DNA of 64,000 nt from Sporosarcina psychrophila (GCF_001590685.1 NZ_CP014616.1:598501-662500), one strand, 5' to 3'. Shown: positions 17,223-26,060, counted from the first letter of the stretch. Translations and numbers: made by a program. Notes: a model not told the origin generated them from the letters alone.

Positions 17223-17906
17223 ATGCAAGGAAAAGATCATTGTGATGGGAAAGAACTAATTTGTATAAATGTCGACAAGGTGTACGACTGGATTGTGAAA
17301 GAAAATTCGTTTGATTTTGCACTTCCAACGGGACCAATTGCTTTTACTCCAACGGGTTCAGTACCAACTTCAGCAACTGCAGGACTGCTTACTGGTGCGA
17401 CAGTTACATGTGAAGTGAGCCCTGCTATGGCGTTTCCAATCGAGATTCTAAGTCGTGAGAATCGCCCGTTTTGTATTGATGGAAAGACTGTTCTTCTTCA
17501 ACAGCTTCACATTCGTAAGAACTTTGTGGTAACAATTGTCGTGACTTTAACAAACGGAACGGTGCTGAGAAGTGCGGCTATTCCGCTTACCCGTTGTGAA
17601 CAAGTTACCTTATGTGCACCTGAAGGAACAGACGTTGTAATTACGTATACGGATCTAGACTGTTTCGTGTGTTCTCCTGGGACACTCACTGTACCAACGG
17701 GTACTGCTGCTGGTTCAATCGTAATTACTGGCTTAAATCTCTCTGTAGCTACTTGCCAAAGCATTCAATCGACATTCCCGGTAACTGTTGAATTTTTAGC
17801 TGATTACTGTGAACCAAGAGATGATTTACCAACTGCGTGCCCTCCACCATTGCGCCCGCAACAATGCTCTGTTGTTTTCCCTGATACCGGACATTGCTGC
17901 CACTAA
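17223..17906 (+). CDS. cysteine-rich spore coat/exosporium-type protein
   Basis: I chose ATG 17223 (227 residues), with TTTGGAGGTG 9 nt upstream; the long frame to 17115 has no RBS. The protein is beta-rich with about 13 Cys, including an N-terminal CDGKELICINVDKVYDWIV motif and a CCH C-terminus. The IC-NVDKVYDW motif and Cys spacing resemble structural proteins of Bacillales spore surfaces that cross-link by disulfides; I cannot name the exact family. The spacer before the next gene holds a strong terminator, so it is its own unit. A pilin-like or appendage role is possible but unproven. Confidence 0.6.
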   Translation: MQGKDHCDGKELICINVDKVYDWIVKENSFDFALPTGPIAFTPTGSVPTSATAGLLTGATVTCEVSPAMAFPIEILSRENRPFCIDGKTVLLQQLHIRKNFVVTIVVTLTNGTVLRSAAIPLTRCEQVTLCAPEGTDVVITYTDLDCFVCSPGTLTVPTGTAAGSIVITGLNLSVATCQSIQSTFPVTVEFLADYCEPRDDLPTACPPPLRPQQCSVVFPDTGHCCH

Positions 17907-17946
17907 TGTCGGCTAATGGTGATAACGAGTAAGCCTCAAACATATA

Positions 17947-17979
17947 ATGAAGGGAGGATATTCCTCCCTTCATTTTTTT
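17947..17979 (+). terminator. rho-independent terminator
   Basis: A perfect 12-bp stem (ATGAAGGGAGGA) has a 3-nt loop followed by seven T. Confidence 0.88.
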
Positions 17980-18093
17980 GTAACGTCAAAAAATATAAGC
18001 TCATGAATAACCTTATTAAGCCAATTAGGGCTCTGCTGTCACCTAAAGGCTCGGTAATAGTCGAGTTTTCTAATGGAAAAGGGGTAGAGAATA

Positions 18094-18669
18094 ATGAGTA
18101 ATAATCACAAAGATTTGGAAACAAAGATTACGCAGCTTCAGCATCAAACAAAATCATATGTATATGAAATTAAAAAGCTGGTAGATGAGCTCAATGATTC
18201 CGCCAGAATGAATATAATTAGCTATTTTACTTATTCATTAAACATTTCTCACGATCCTGAACAGGAGAGCTTATGCCTAGGAACTTACCATGTACATAAT
18301 ATGGGGAATCAGCCAATCACAAATCCTTATTTGTGTATAAAAATTCCTGAAGAATCTCCATTTTCATTTTCCGGGCGATATGTTTATGAAAACTTCAAAC
18401 AGTCATTGAAGAATGCCGGTGGATGGGAACGAATAAATGATAAAACGAATCAAGAGGAATTTTGGCTAAAACCTTTGGGTAAAACATCCCTTGAACCTAA
18501 TGAGACCATTTCATTTTCAAACTTCCAGATAAAATGGTTACCAGTAGAATCATATGCAGGTACTATTATGGGATTTACGTATAGTGATCAACTGAAAGAT
18601 GGAATAGCCGTGATTAATCCCATCAATCTCAATGGAACTGTACGTGTAGAGGGGGTAGAGAATGAGTAA
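18094..18669 (+). CDS. unknown protein, first gene of the coiled-coil operon
   Basis: This is a 191-residue protein; AAAAGGGGTAGAG precedes its ATG. Residues 5-40 form a helix or short coiled coil (LETKITQLQHQTKSYVYEIK). Residues 45-185 look like a beta-sandwich (SLCLGTYHVHNMGNQPITNP, LEPNETISFSNFQIKWLP), similar in pattern to repeat-type surface domains with an N-G-N-P-I-T loop. No signal peptide. Its stop overlaps the next ATG (ATGAGTAA). The position next to the spore-type genes suggests a role in the spore coat; function not recognised. Confidence 0.6.
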   Translation: MSNNHKDLETKITQLQHQTKSYVYEIKKLVDELNDSARMNIISYFTYSLNISHDPEQESLCLGTYHVHNMGNQPITNPYLCIKIPEESPFSFSGRYVYENFKQSLKNAGGWERINDKTNQEEFWLKPLGKTSLEPNETISFSNFQIKWLPVESYAGTIMGFTYSDQLKDGIAVINPINLNGTVRVEGVENE

Positions 18670-18958
18670 AACAGATGAAATAGAATTAATAATGAAGCAT
18701 ATAATACGTCAAATTATGAAAGATCAGTTTAACGAACAAACAGAAGATAAACAGGAAAACAACAATAGTTTTGTCTATTTAGAGAAAAGCACATTGAATA
18801 TGTTGATTATGTATATGTTGATGAATGGTGAGCGTCGGCCTGATAAAGAGGCAAAAGGAGATTCTGACGTGAAGATTTTAGAGGAACTTGAACAGGCAAT
18901 TATGGCCAACAAAGAGGACTTTGAGGAAATCATCACTCTACTTAAAGAAAGAATCTAA
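18662..18958 (+). CDS. small unknown protein of the coiled-coil operon
   Basis: The 98-residue protein is acidic and mostly helical, with GGGGG 6 nt before its ATG. A Met-rich helix, NMLIMYMLMNGERRP, sits near residue 55, and the C-terminal helix is acidic (LEELEQAIMANKEDFEEI). No signal peptide or known motif. It is translationally coupled to the gene before it by an 8-nt overlap and lies 54 nt before the repeat-protein start. It could be an adaptor for its coiled-coil partner; that is inference. Confidence 0.55.
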   Translation: MSKTDEIELIMKHIIRQIMKDQFNEQTEDKQENNNSFVYLEKSTLNMLIMYMLMNGERRPDKEAKGDSDVKILEELEQAIMANKEDFEEIITLLKERI

Positions 18959-19012
18959 ATTCATTTGATACAGCCTTTTGCTTGGAAAATAGCTGCGATA
19001 GGAGGGAATGAC

Positions 19013-20746
19013 GTGAATAGTGAGAACGTCAAAAATAACGATCCCTTACAACTTCAACAAATAATCATCTTTTTAAAGGCGGAATTAGCTAAATATAAAT
19101 ACGAAGTTAAAAAGTATCAAGATAGCTATCACTATTCATTAGTAGAAAACCTTGAGCAAGAAAATATACAATTGACTAACGAAAAAAAAGAACTGGCTGA
19201 GGAGTTAGTTAAGTTAAATCAAGAATTTGAAAAAAGGGCTATCGATTATAAAGGATCTGTCCAATTGCAAGGATTACAAGGGAAAAGATACATCACTTCT
19301 ATTGATTCCTTTCAGAAAACAAAAACAGATCTACTACCAATTAGCAAACAGCTAGCTGAAGTTATTAATAAATTGAAAGACGGAGCTAATACCGATCAAC
19401 ATAGATACAAAAAACATGACAGGCAAGTTACATCTCTTCATAAAAAACTTGCTAATAATAAAACGACTATAGAACAGCTCGAATACAAGCTTGGTGATCT
19501 CATTCAAGAAACAAATAAACAAGTACACTCCCAACTGGAGAAGTTAGACATAGCCAACAAAGAGCGTACCCAGTCCGAGAAAGTGAGACAACGATTACTA
19601 ATAGAAATAGAAGAAAAAAATAATACTATAGGAAAACTCCAACATGAAATATCGAATTTAAAAGAACAAAATGAAAAGCATACTGTGGCTGTTGCAATAG
19701 AAGAAAAAAGTCTAACTAATAAAACGACTATAGAGCAGCTCGAATATAAGCTTGTTGATCTCATTCAAGAAGCAAATAAACAAGTACACTCGCAACTGGA
19801 GAAGTTAGACATAGCCAACAAAGAGCATACCCAGTCCGAGAAAGTGAGACAACGATTACTAATAGAAATAGAAGAAAAAAATAATACTATAGGAAAACTC
19901 CAACAGGAAATATCGAATTTAAAAGAACAAAATGAAAAGCATACTGTGGCTGTTGCAATAGAAGAAAAAAATCTAACTAATAAAACGATTATAGCTCAGC
20001 TCGAATATAAGCTTGTTGATCTCATTCAAGAAGAAAATAAACAAGTACACTCGCAACTGGAGAAGTTAGCCATAGCTAATAAAGAGCATACCCAGTTCGA
20101 AAAAGTGAGACAACAATACCTACTAGAACTAGAAGAAAAAAATACGACTATTGGAAAACTCCAACATGAAATAGTGAATTTAAAAGAACAACATGAAAAG
20201 CACATTGATGCTATTGCAATAGAAGAAAAAAATCTAACTAATAAAACGACTATAGAGCAGCTTGAATATAAGCTCGTGGATCTCATTCAAGGAGAAAATA
20301 AACAAGTACACACGCAACTGGAGAAGTTAGCCATAGCCAACAAAGAGCATACCCAGTTCGAAAAGGTGAGACGGCGATTACTAAAAGAACTAGAAGAAAA
20401 AAATACTGCTATAGGAAAACTCCAGCATGAAATAGCGGATTTAAAAGAACAACATGAAAAGCATAATGAAGCTTTTACAATGCTAGAAATAAAATTGAAC
20501 CAGAAGAATGATAGTCAAGCAGGGATGGACTATCATTCTTCTACACCTACTATTGATACTGAAACACTTATCTACTTAGACCATCAAATAAAAGAGGTAG
20601 TAGCCAAAACGTTGGATTACGAAGAGAAATTAGATGCGAAGTTGCTTGTTGTTAATAATTTGGAACAGAAATTAGATCAACTTACTGATGAAATTGACGG
20701 AATAAAGATTTTTAGTATAGAGGGGAGGGTTTTAAAAGAATTTTGA
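19013..20746 (+). CDS. long coiled-coil protein with four 87-residue tandem repeats
   Basis: I place the start at GTG 19013 (577 residues), 6 nt after AGGAGGG; the TTG at 18965 has no RBS. Residues 1-145 are a charged coiled coil. Residues about 149-496 are four tandem 87-residue repeats opening with NKTTIEQLEYKLVDLIQE and closing with AIEEKNLT. The last ~80 residues are another helical segment (DHQIKEVVAKTLDYEEKL). No signal peptide, membrane helix or enzyme motif is present. The architecture suggests a rod or spacer, perhaps in spore-surface assembly given its neighbours. The repeat length of 87 is not a multiple of 7, so each unit must contain a heptad break. Confidence 0.65.
   Translation: MNSENVKNNDPLQLQQIIIFLKAELAKYKYEVKKYQDSYHYSLVENLEQENIQLTNEKKELAEELVKLNQEFEKRAIDYKGSVQLQGLQGKRYITSIDSFQKTKTDLLPISKQLAEVINKLKDGANTDQHRYKKHDRQVTSLHKKLANNKTTIEQLEYKLGDLIQETNKQVHSQLEKLDIANKERTQSEKVRQRLLIEIEEKNNTIGKLQHEISNLKEQNEKHTVAVAIEEKSLTNKTTIEQLEYKLVDLIQEANKQVHSQLEKLDIANKEHTQSEKVRQRLLIEIEEKNNTIGKLQQEISNLKEQNEKHTVAVAIEEKNLTNKTIIAQLEYKLVDLIQEENKQVHSQLEKLAIANKEHTQFEKVRQQYLLELEEKNTTIGKLQHEIVNLKEQHEKHIDAIAIEEKNLTNKTTIEQLEYKLVDLIQGENKQVHTQLEKLAIANKEHTQFEKVRRRLLKELEEKNTAIGKLQHEIADLKEQHEKHNEAFTMLEIKLNQKNDSQAGMDYHSSTPTIDTETLIYLDHQIKEVVAKTLDYEEKLDAKLLVVNNLEQKLDQLTDEIDGIKIFSIEGRVLKEF
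19457..20500 (+). repeat. four 261-bp in-frame tandem repeats
   Basis: Copies begin at 19457, 19718, 19979 and 20240, exactly 261 bp apart. The first two copies are nearly identical, and the last two differ more and share changes with each other. Copy number is likely to vary between strains. Confidence 0.9.
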
Positions 20747-20836
20747 CGATTATTGGTGTGTAATAGGATGGTAGCGAGTAAAGTAGATTGCATTTTGGTG
20801 TTCTATATTTACCTGAAACTCAATAGGATTACCCAT

Positions 20837-20875
20837 AAGGCTCAACCTTTTCTCGAAAAGTTCTGAGCCTTTTTT
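20837..20875 (+). terminator. rho-independent terminator of the coiled-coil operon
   Basis: AAGGCTCA pairs with TGAGCCTT, with an inner CTTTTC/GAAAAG stem, followed by TTTTT. Confidence 0.75.
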
Positions 20876-20985
20876 GTTATGTTCTATTATAGAGTATGGA
20901 CATAGCGACTATTAAGCTATCACTAATCCGTCTTTTGTAAAAGTAACACCCGCAAAAAAAATGAACCCCCTTTGTTAATCCTTAA

Positions 20986-20999
20986 TCTAAGCGTTTACA
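20986..20999 (-). promoter_or_regulatory. candidate catabolite-responsive element (cre)
   Basis: Read on the minus strand, TGTAAACGCTTAGA matches the CcpA cre consensus at 13 of 14 positions. It lies 80 nt before gntR, where carbon-catabolite control would be expected. Confidence 0.6.
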
Positions 21000-21020
21000 T
21001 TTCGTCACAATTGACCTATC

Positions 21021-21038
21021 ATACTTGTATACAAGTAT
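21021..21038. promoter_or_regulatory. GntR operator
   Basis: ATACTTGTATACAAGTAT is a perfect 18-bp palindrome and matches, as I recall it, the GntR operator of the Bacillus subtilis gluconate operon. It overlaps the probable promoter, with TTGACC just upstream at 21011. Confidence 0.85.
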
Positions 21039-21066
21039 ATCGGGCATCAAGTGGGGAAGTGAAATC

Positions 21067-21789
21067 ATGAGTGAATACAAGGAATTACTATATCCTGAAA
21101 AATGGATTGCGAACGCTTCCATGGGAGCGCGTTTAGCGTGCGAGCTTAGAATGCGGATTATTTCTGGCATGATAGAAAAGGGTACTGTTTTATCGGAAAA
21201 TAAATTAGCGTTGGAATTTGAAGTAAGTCGTTCTCCTATCCGGGAAGCACTAAAAGTATTGGCATCAGAAAATATTATTCGATTAGAAAGAATGGGAGCG
21301 GTTGTAGTTGGGTTAACCGAGAAGGATATCGAGGAAATTTACGATGTTCGTTTACTGATAGAAACCTTCGTTTATGAACGGATTGTTAAAATAGATACAA
21401 GTGAATTAGTGAAAGAACTAAGTAAAATACTTGAATTGATGGAAGTCGCCATTAAATACGGAGATGCAGATGAATTTTCTTATCAAGATGTTTTATTTCA
21501 TGAAACGATTATTCGTTCAATTGACCATTCATACATCATGTTGATTTGGAATAATACGAAACCTGTGATGGAAAGTTTAATACTTTTATCGATGCGAATG
21601 CGTTTAGAGAAGAAATACGATGATTTTTCACGTGTATTGAAAAATCATGAAATCTACATTGAAGCCATAAAAATAAAGGATAGAGATATCATGATTCAAG
21701 CATTGCATCAAAACTTTGATGATGTTCAAGATAAAGTGGCAGACCTTTGGATGTCCCAACAAATGCTCGAAAAAGGAAGGGAGCGATAA
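21067..21789 (+). CDS. gntR: gluconate operon repressor
   Basis: I place the start at ATG 21067 (240 residues), behind GGGGAAG; a longer TTG frame would overlap the operator. Residues 15-80 are the GntR winged helix (GARLACELRMRIISGMIEKG, LALEFEVSRSPIREALKVL). Residues 90-225 are an FCD-type ligand-binding domain with DVRLLIETFVYE and a metal-type His (VLFHETIIRS). Gluconate or its phosphate is expected to release it from the palindrome in its own promoter. It is followed by gntK at 2 nt, as in B. subtilis. Confidence 0.9.
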   Translation: MSEYKELLYPEKWIANASMGARLACELRMRIISGMIEKGTVLSENKLALEFEVSRSPIREALKVLASENIIRLERMGAVVVGLTEKDIEEIYDVRLLIETFVYERIVKIDTSELVKELSKILELMEVAIKYGDADEFSYQDVLFHETIIRSIDHSYIMLIWNNTKPVMESLILLSMRMRLEKKYDDFSRVLKNHEIYIEAIKIKDRDIMIQALHQNFDDVQDKVADLWMSQQMLEKGRER

Positions 21790-21791
21790 CT

Positions 21792-23336
21792 ATGACGAAC
21801 TATATGCTAGGTGTAGATATTGGTACAACGAGTACTAAAGCAGTTCTATTTACAGAAAAAGGTGAAATTATTCAACAGGAGAATATCGGTTATCCTCTTT
21901 ACACACCAGATATTTCGACAGCTGAACAGAATCCAGAGGAAATATATCAAGCTGTATTACAAGCAATTTCAACCATAATGGGGAAATCTCAAATCTCTTC
22001 GGAAAAGTTATTGTTCATTTCATTTAGTAGTGCGATGCATAGCGTTATTGTAATGGATGAAAATGATGAGCCCCTAACGCAGTGTATCACCTGGGCAGAT
22101 AATCGAAGTGAAGCTTGGACACGTAAAATAAAAGAAGAGTTAAATGGGCATGAGGTATACAAACGGACTGGAACACCTATTCACCCAATGTCCCCTTTAA
22201 GTAAAATTGCTTGGATTGTGCATGATCGTCCTGAAATAGCGACAAAGGCTAAAAAATATATAGGCATTAAAGAATATATTTTCAAGAAATTATTTGGTCG
22301 GTATGTTGTAGATCATTCTTTGGCTTCAGCAATGGGGATGATGAATCTGGAAAGATTGAATTGGGATGAAGAAGCATTGGAGATAGCGGGTGTCACGCCG
22401 GAGCAGCTATCTGAACTTGTACCGACAACCGAGATTTTTAATAATTGTAACGTAGGAATAGCGAGTAAGCTTGGCATTGATCCACAAACTGTATTTGTCA
22501 TTGGCGCAAGTGATGGAGTGCTTTCTAATATAGGTGTGAATGCAATTGGTAAGGGTGAAGTAGCGGTAACGATTGGGACAAGTGGTGCAATCCGAACAGT
22601 CATTGACCGTCCTCAAACCGATGAGAAAGGACGGATATTTTGCTATGCATTAACTGAGAAACATTGGGTCATTGGTGGGCCAGTAAACAATGGTGGAATG
22701 GTACTTCGATGGATTAGAGATGAATTTGCATCATCAGAAGTAGAAACAGCAAAAAGACTAGGGATTGATCCATATGAAGTGTTAACGAAGATTGCTGAAC
22801 GTGTAAGACCGGGATCTGATGGATTGTTATTTCATCCATACCTAGCGGGTGAACGTGCACCGTTGTGGAATCCTGACGTGCGCGGCTCATTTTTCGGTTT
22901 AACAATGACACATAAAAAAGAACATATGATTCGGGCGGCTCTTGAAGGTGTGATTTATAATCTGTACACAGTATTTTTAGCACTAATTGAAGTCATGGAT
23001 GAACCAGTTATCCGAATTCAAGCAACTGGTGGCTTTGCAAGGTCTGATTTATGGCGCCAAATGATGGCCGACATATTCGATTTGGAAGTAATTGTCCCGG
23101 AAAGTTATGAAAGTTCATGTCTAGGTGCTTGCATCTTAGGGCTTTACGCTACGGGGGAAATTGAATCATTTGACGTGGTATCTGAAATGATTGGCAGTAC
23201 TTATAAGCACACACCTATGGATTCTAATGTGCAAGAATATAGAAAACTATTACCGATATTCATTAATTTATCCAGAGTATTGGAAAAGGAATACACAAGC
23301 ATCGCAGATTATCAGAGAAGCTTAAGTAAAGAGTAA
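21792..23336 (+). CDS. gntK: gluconokinase
   Basis: The protein has 514 residues from ATG 21792, behind AAGGAAGGGAG; the family in Bacillus is about 513. It is an FGGY carbohydrate kinase. The N-terminal ATPase fold starts MLGVDIGTTSTKAVLF, the substrate loop is near SSAMHSVIVMDE, and the C-terminal phosphate loop is IQATGGFARSDLWRQMMAD near 415. It phosphorylates gluconate to 6-phosphogluconate for the pentose phosphate pathway. It forms an operon with gntR, but gntP (permease) and gntZ (dehydrogenase), which follow gntK in B. subtilis, are absent. Confidence 0.93.
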   Translation: MTNYMLGVDIGTTSTKAVLFTEKGEIIQQENIGYPLYTPDISTAEQNPEEIYQAVLQAISTIMGKSQISSEKLLFISFSSAMHSVIVMDENDEPLTQCITWADNRSEAWTRKIKEELNGHEVYKRTGTPIHPMSPLSKIAWIVHDRPEIATKAKKYIGIKEYIFKKLFGRYVVDHSLASAMGMMNLERLNWDEEALEIAGVTPEQLSELVPTTEIFNNCNVGIASKLGIDPQTVFVIGASDGVLSNIGVNAIGKGEVAVTIGTSGAIRTVIDRPQTDEKGRIFCYALTEKHWVIGGPVNNGGMVLRWIRDEFASSEVETAKRLGIDPYEVLTKIAERVRPGSDGLLFHPYLAGERAPLWNPDVRGSFFGLTMTHKKEHMIRAALEGVIYNLYTVFLALIEVMDEPVIRIQATGGFARSDLWRQMMADIFDLEVIVPESYESSCLGACILGLYATGEIESFDVVSEMIGSTYKHTPMDSNVQEYRKLLPIFINLSRVLEKEYTSIADYQRSLSKE

Positions 23337-23471
23337 CAAAAAAGTTTGACCCTAAAAGAAAAAATGTAACACGGACGGTGCTTGAAACGATTATTTCGGA
23401 GTAAAAAAAGACTATTAATTAGGTTTGAGAAAAGTTGTAGGGCATGTCATTTCCATCTTTAATTAAGTAAT

Positions 23472-23522
23472 AAAAAATGATCTTTCATGAGTTCACATTG
23501 AACTTACGAAAGATCATTTTTT
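23472..23522. terminator. bidirectional terminator
   Basis: AAAAAATGATCTTTC pairs with GAAAGATCATTTTTT around a 21-nt loop; U tracts exist on both strands. It ends gntRK and faces the minus-strand iron genes. Confidence 0.8.
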
Positions 23523-23540
23523 ATTGTTTATTGCATATCA

Positions 23541-23900
23541 AAGCTGCCCTATTGAACGAAGAAGAGATGGTGGAGCCAAAAACAAAAACGTGAAGTCCGC
23601 TAGCCCCAAACATCCCATGTAGCCTCCAGGGATCATTGCCACAATTCTAGCGCACTCTGTATTTTATTCCAGACTGGAAATAGGCATAGGTGAAAATCGC
23701 TGCCAACAAACCAATACGTTTTCCGAATATAGAGTTAGTGACAGCTAGATTTGAATTATCTAGAACTTCTTTCATATCTACTAAAGTGTCTTGTCTTGTC
23801 ATGGGAATAAAAAAATCTTTAACATGGAAAGCGACATGATCTATGTGCAGAATCGTCGTATGCGTTATTTGGAAATTGTCTAAACTTACTTGTCCTCTTT
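23541..23900 (-). pseudogene. degenerate ORF downstream of the siderophore permease, unrecognised
   Basis: Downstream of the minus-strand permease, one frame reads protein-like sequence (SLDNFQITHTTILHIDHVAF, then SNLAVTNSIFGKRIGLLAAI) to a stop at 23647. A second frame continues with a plausible segment (ARIVAMIPGGYMGCLGLADF) ending near 23541. The switch near 23660 suggests a frameshift in a former gene. There is no ribosome-binding site, and the upstream end runs into antisense-frame reading of the permease. Family unknown; its position suggests iron-related cargo, but that is inference. Confidence 0.35.
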
Positions 23901-24953
23901 CTATCGACTTCTTTGTTTGATAAGCAAATAGATAAAGTAAGGTGCCCCTATTACAGCTGTCCATACACCTGCAGGCACTTCAATCGGTGCAAAGGCAACA
24001 CGAGCAATCCAGTCTGCAACAACAACGAGAATTGCTCCAATGATTGCGGATAAACCTACCATTGAACCAAAGGTAGGGCCGACAATTCTTTTTGCAATAT
24101 GTGGTGCGATTAACCCAACAAACCCAATACCGCCGGCAAAAGAAACGGAGGCACCCGTCAAGGCGGCACAAAGTAAAAGGAAAATAATTCGGTTCTTTTG
24201 AACTGGGGATCCAGCACTTTTCGCCAAATCATCACCAAGTTCTAAAACGTTCATTTCCCTCGTCATGGCAAGCGTGATGAAAAAAAGAATAGTAATCCAT
24301 ATCGCAATCATTCGAACTTCAGTCCAATTTGAACCGTAGATACTTCCAGTGATCCAAATATTCGCTTGGCTCGCCTGATGGATTGGTCCAACAAGCATAA
24401 GTACGGTTGTTCCAGCATGCATAAATGCTGAAATTCCAATCCCTATAAGTAACATTCGGAAGGGGGCAATGCCGTTTTTCCAAGATAACGTGAACACAAT
24501 CGCGGCTGTAATCATCGCACCAACGAAAGCAAATAACGGCATCCAATCTTGACTCACTGTTAGCGCATTACTTTCATTTGAAAACAATGCTAGAAATAAT
24601 ACAACTGCAAATGAAGCTCCTGCCGTAATCCCAATGATATCTGGGGAACCAAGAGGATTTCTAGATACACTTTGCAAAATGGCGCCCGCTGTCGCTAAGC
24701 CGATTCCAACTAAAATGGCCATCATAATACGAGGTAGCCGAAATTCAAAGATAATCGTTTGATCAAAAGACTCACCAATACCCAAAATAACTTTTAAGAC
24801 ATTTAAAGGTGAAATGAAAAACTCACCAGAACTCATCGATAGAATAGCTACTAACCCTAAAAGCAACGTTGCAATCATCGTTGTAAACAAAGATTTCTTA
24901 TCTAAAATAAACGAAGCAACATTTCCTATTCGAACTGTCACTTTATTTTTCAT
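23901..24953 (-). CDS. yfhA: FecCD-family siderophore ABC permease
   Basis: This is a 350-residue integral membrane protein with about ten predicted helices and the FecCD/BtuC signature: LPRIMMAILVGIGLATAGAI, NPLGSPDIIGITAGASFAV and FAGGIGFVGLIAPHIAKRIV. It overlaps the upstream permease gene by 4 nt (ATGA). B. subtilis has the same divergent layout of yfiY against yfiZ-yfhA, a hydroxamate/carboxylate siderophore importer that borrows the YusV ATPase. No ATPase gene is linked here either. Fur control is inferred from the boxes in the divergent promoter. Confidence 0.88.
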   Translation of the reverse strand: MKNKVTVRIGNVASFILDKKSLFTTMIATLLLGLVAILSMSSGEFFISPLNVLKVILGIGESFDQTIIFEFRLPRIMMAILVGIGLATAGAILQSVSRNPLGSPDIIGITAGASFAVVLFLALFSNESNALTVSQDWMPLFAFVGAMITAAIVFTLSWKNGIAPFRMLLIGIGISAFMHAGTTVLMLVGPIHQASQANIWITGSIYGSNWTEVRMIAIWITILFFITLAMTREMNVLELGDDLAKSAGSPVQKNRIIFLLLCAALTGASVSFAGGIGFVGLIAPHIAKRIVGPTFGSMVGLSAIIGAILVVVADWIARVAFAPIEVPAGVWTAVIGAPYFIYLLIKQRSR

Positions 24954-25948
24954 GCCCCAAATCTCCTTCTTGCCACATAAATAAAGAATGGAACACCGAT
25001 TAATGCAGTCATGACTCCAACCGGCACTTCCTTGGGCATTATAATGTATCGGGCTGCAATATCAGATACGAGTAAGAGAATTCCACCGTATAATGCACAA
25101 AATGGAAATACCCACTGGTGTTGGATCCCGATGAATGATCGAACGATATGAGGAATAATGATTCCGATGAAGCCGATAGGACCCGCAATTGCTACAGAAA
25201 TACCTGCTAATACAACTACAATAAGAGAAAAAACAAATTTTAATAGCACTACATTCTGACCTAATCCAGACGCAACATCGTCACCCATTGCTAGTAGGTT
25301 CATTTGCTTCGCCAAAACAAAGGCTACCAGCAATCCAATCACCATATAAGGCAATCCTGTAATTAATAGACCGATAGGCCGATTGGCTACGGAACCTGCG
25401 AGCCAAAATAATACTTGATCGAGTGCTGTTTCGTTAATTGTTAGGAATCCTTGTGTCATGGATGAGAATAAAGCGGAAACTGCTGCTCCTGCTAATATAA
25501 GCTTCATTGGCGTTAACCCTTCTCTGCCAATACTACTTAAAACAAAGACAATCCCGAAGGAAACGGCCGCTCCGACTAATCCGAACATCATATAAGATTG
25601 GAGGCTTTGTACTTGGAAGAACACAACCCCAATTACGACAAAGAAAACAGCACCAGCATTAATACCTAGAATACTTGGAGAGGCTAATGGATTTTTCGTT
25701 ATGGATTGCATAATTGCACCTGAAGTGGCTAAACAAGCTCCAACAGCTGCAGCAATTAATGCACGTGGTAAGCGTACATTTTGAATGACAAGATGTTCAG
25801 TTGATCCGTCATTTTCTTTAAATGCGGAAAAGGCAGTGGACCAGCTTGTATCTGTATAGCCGTATACAATACTAGAAAAAAAACAAAGAATGAAAACTAA
25901 ACTACTTACGATAAGAGCAATCCACTTACCCCTTGATGTATGTATCAT
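24950..25948 (-). CDS. yfiZ: FecCD-family siderophore ABC permease
   Basis: This 332-residue permease pairs with the gene downstream to form the membrane channel. Family motifs: LPRALIAAAVGACLATSGAI near 58, NPLASPSILGINAGAVFFV near 88 and IAGPIGFIGIIIPHIVRSFI near 265. It is the first gene of the minus-strand operon and is transcribed away from the binding-protein gene, with a Fur-like box 17 nt upstream. The symbol follows the matching B. subtilis arrangement. Confidence 0.88.
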   Translation of the reverse strand: MIHTSRGKWIALIVSSLVFILCFFSSIVYGYTDTSWSTAFSAFKENDGSTEHLVIQNVRLPRALIAAAVGACLATSGAIMQSITKNPLASPSILGINAGAVFFVVIGVVFFQVQSLQSYMMFGLVGAAVSFGIVFVLSSIGREGLTPMKLILAGAAVSALFSSMTQGFLTINETALDQVLFWLAGSVANRPIGLLITGLPYMVIGLLVAFVLAKQMNLLAMGDDVASGLGQNVVLLKFVFSLIVVVLAGISVAIAGPIGFIGIIIPHIVRSFIGIQHQWVFPFCALYGGILLLVSDIAARYIIMPKEVPVGVMTALIGVPFFIYVARRRFGA

Positions 25949-25964
25949 GACTTCCTCACTTCAT

Positions 25965-25979
25965 TGAGAATTATTTTCA
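25965..25979. promoter_or_regulatory. candidate Fur box 1
   Basis: TGAGAATTATTTTCA resembles the 7-1-7 Fur consensus TGATAATNATTATCA and sits immediately upstream of the permease operon. Confidence 0.6.
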
Positions 25980-25987
25980 ATTCACTG

Positions 25988-26016
25988 TTGACATGAAATA
26001 TATTAGCATATAGCAT
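25988..26016 (+). promoter_or_regulatory. SigA-type promoter of the binding-protein gene
   Basis: TTGACA at 25988 and TAGCAT at 26011 are separated by 17 bp. The pair lies between the two Fur-like boxes. Confidence 0.6.
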
Positions 26017-26028
26017 ACTAAGTGTAAA

Positions 26029-26043
26029 TGATTTTCATTCTCA
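26029..26043. promoter_or_regulatory. candidate Fur box 2
   Basis: TGATTTTCATTCTCA matches the Fur 7-1-7 consensus at most positions and lies just downstream of the promoter, before the RBS of the binding-protein gene. Confidence 0.55.
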
Positions 26044-26060
26044 ATTAACAGGAGGAAATA

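Noticed and set aside
19352..20286. Several minus-strand ORFs of 60-86 codons
   Set aside because: They repeat with the 261-bp units and are antisense to the coiled-coil gene.
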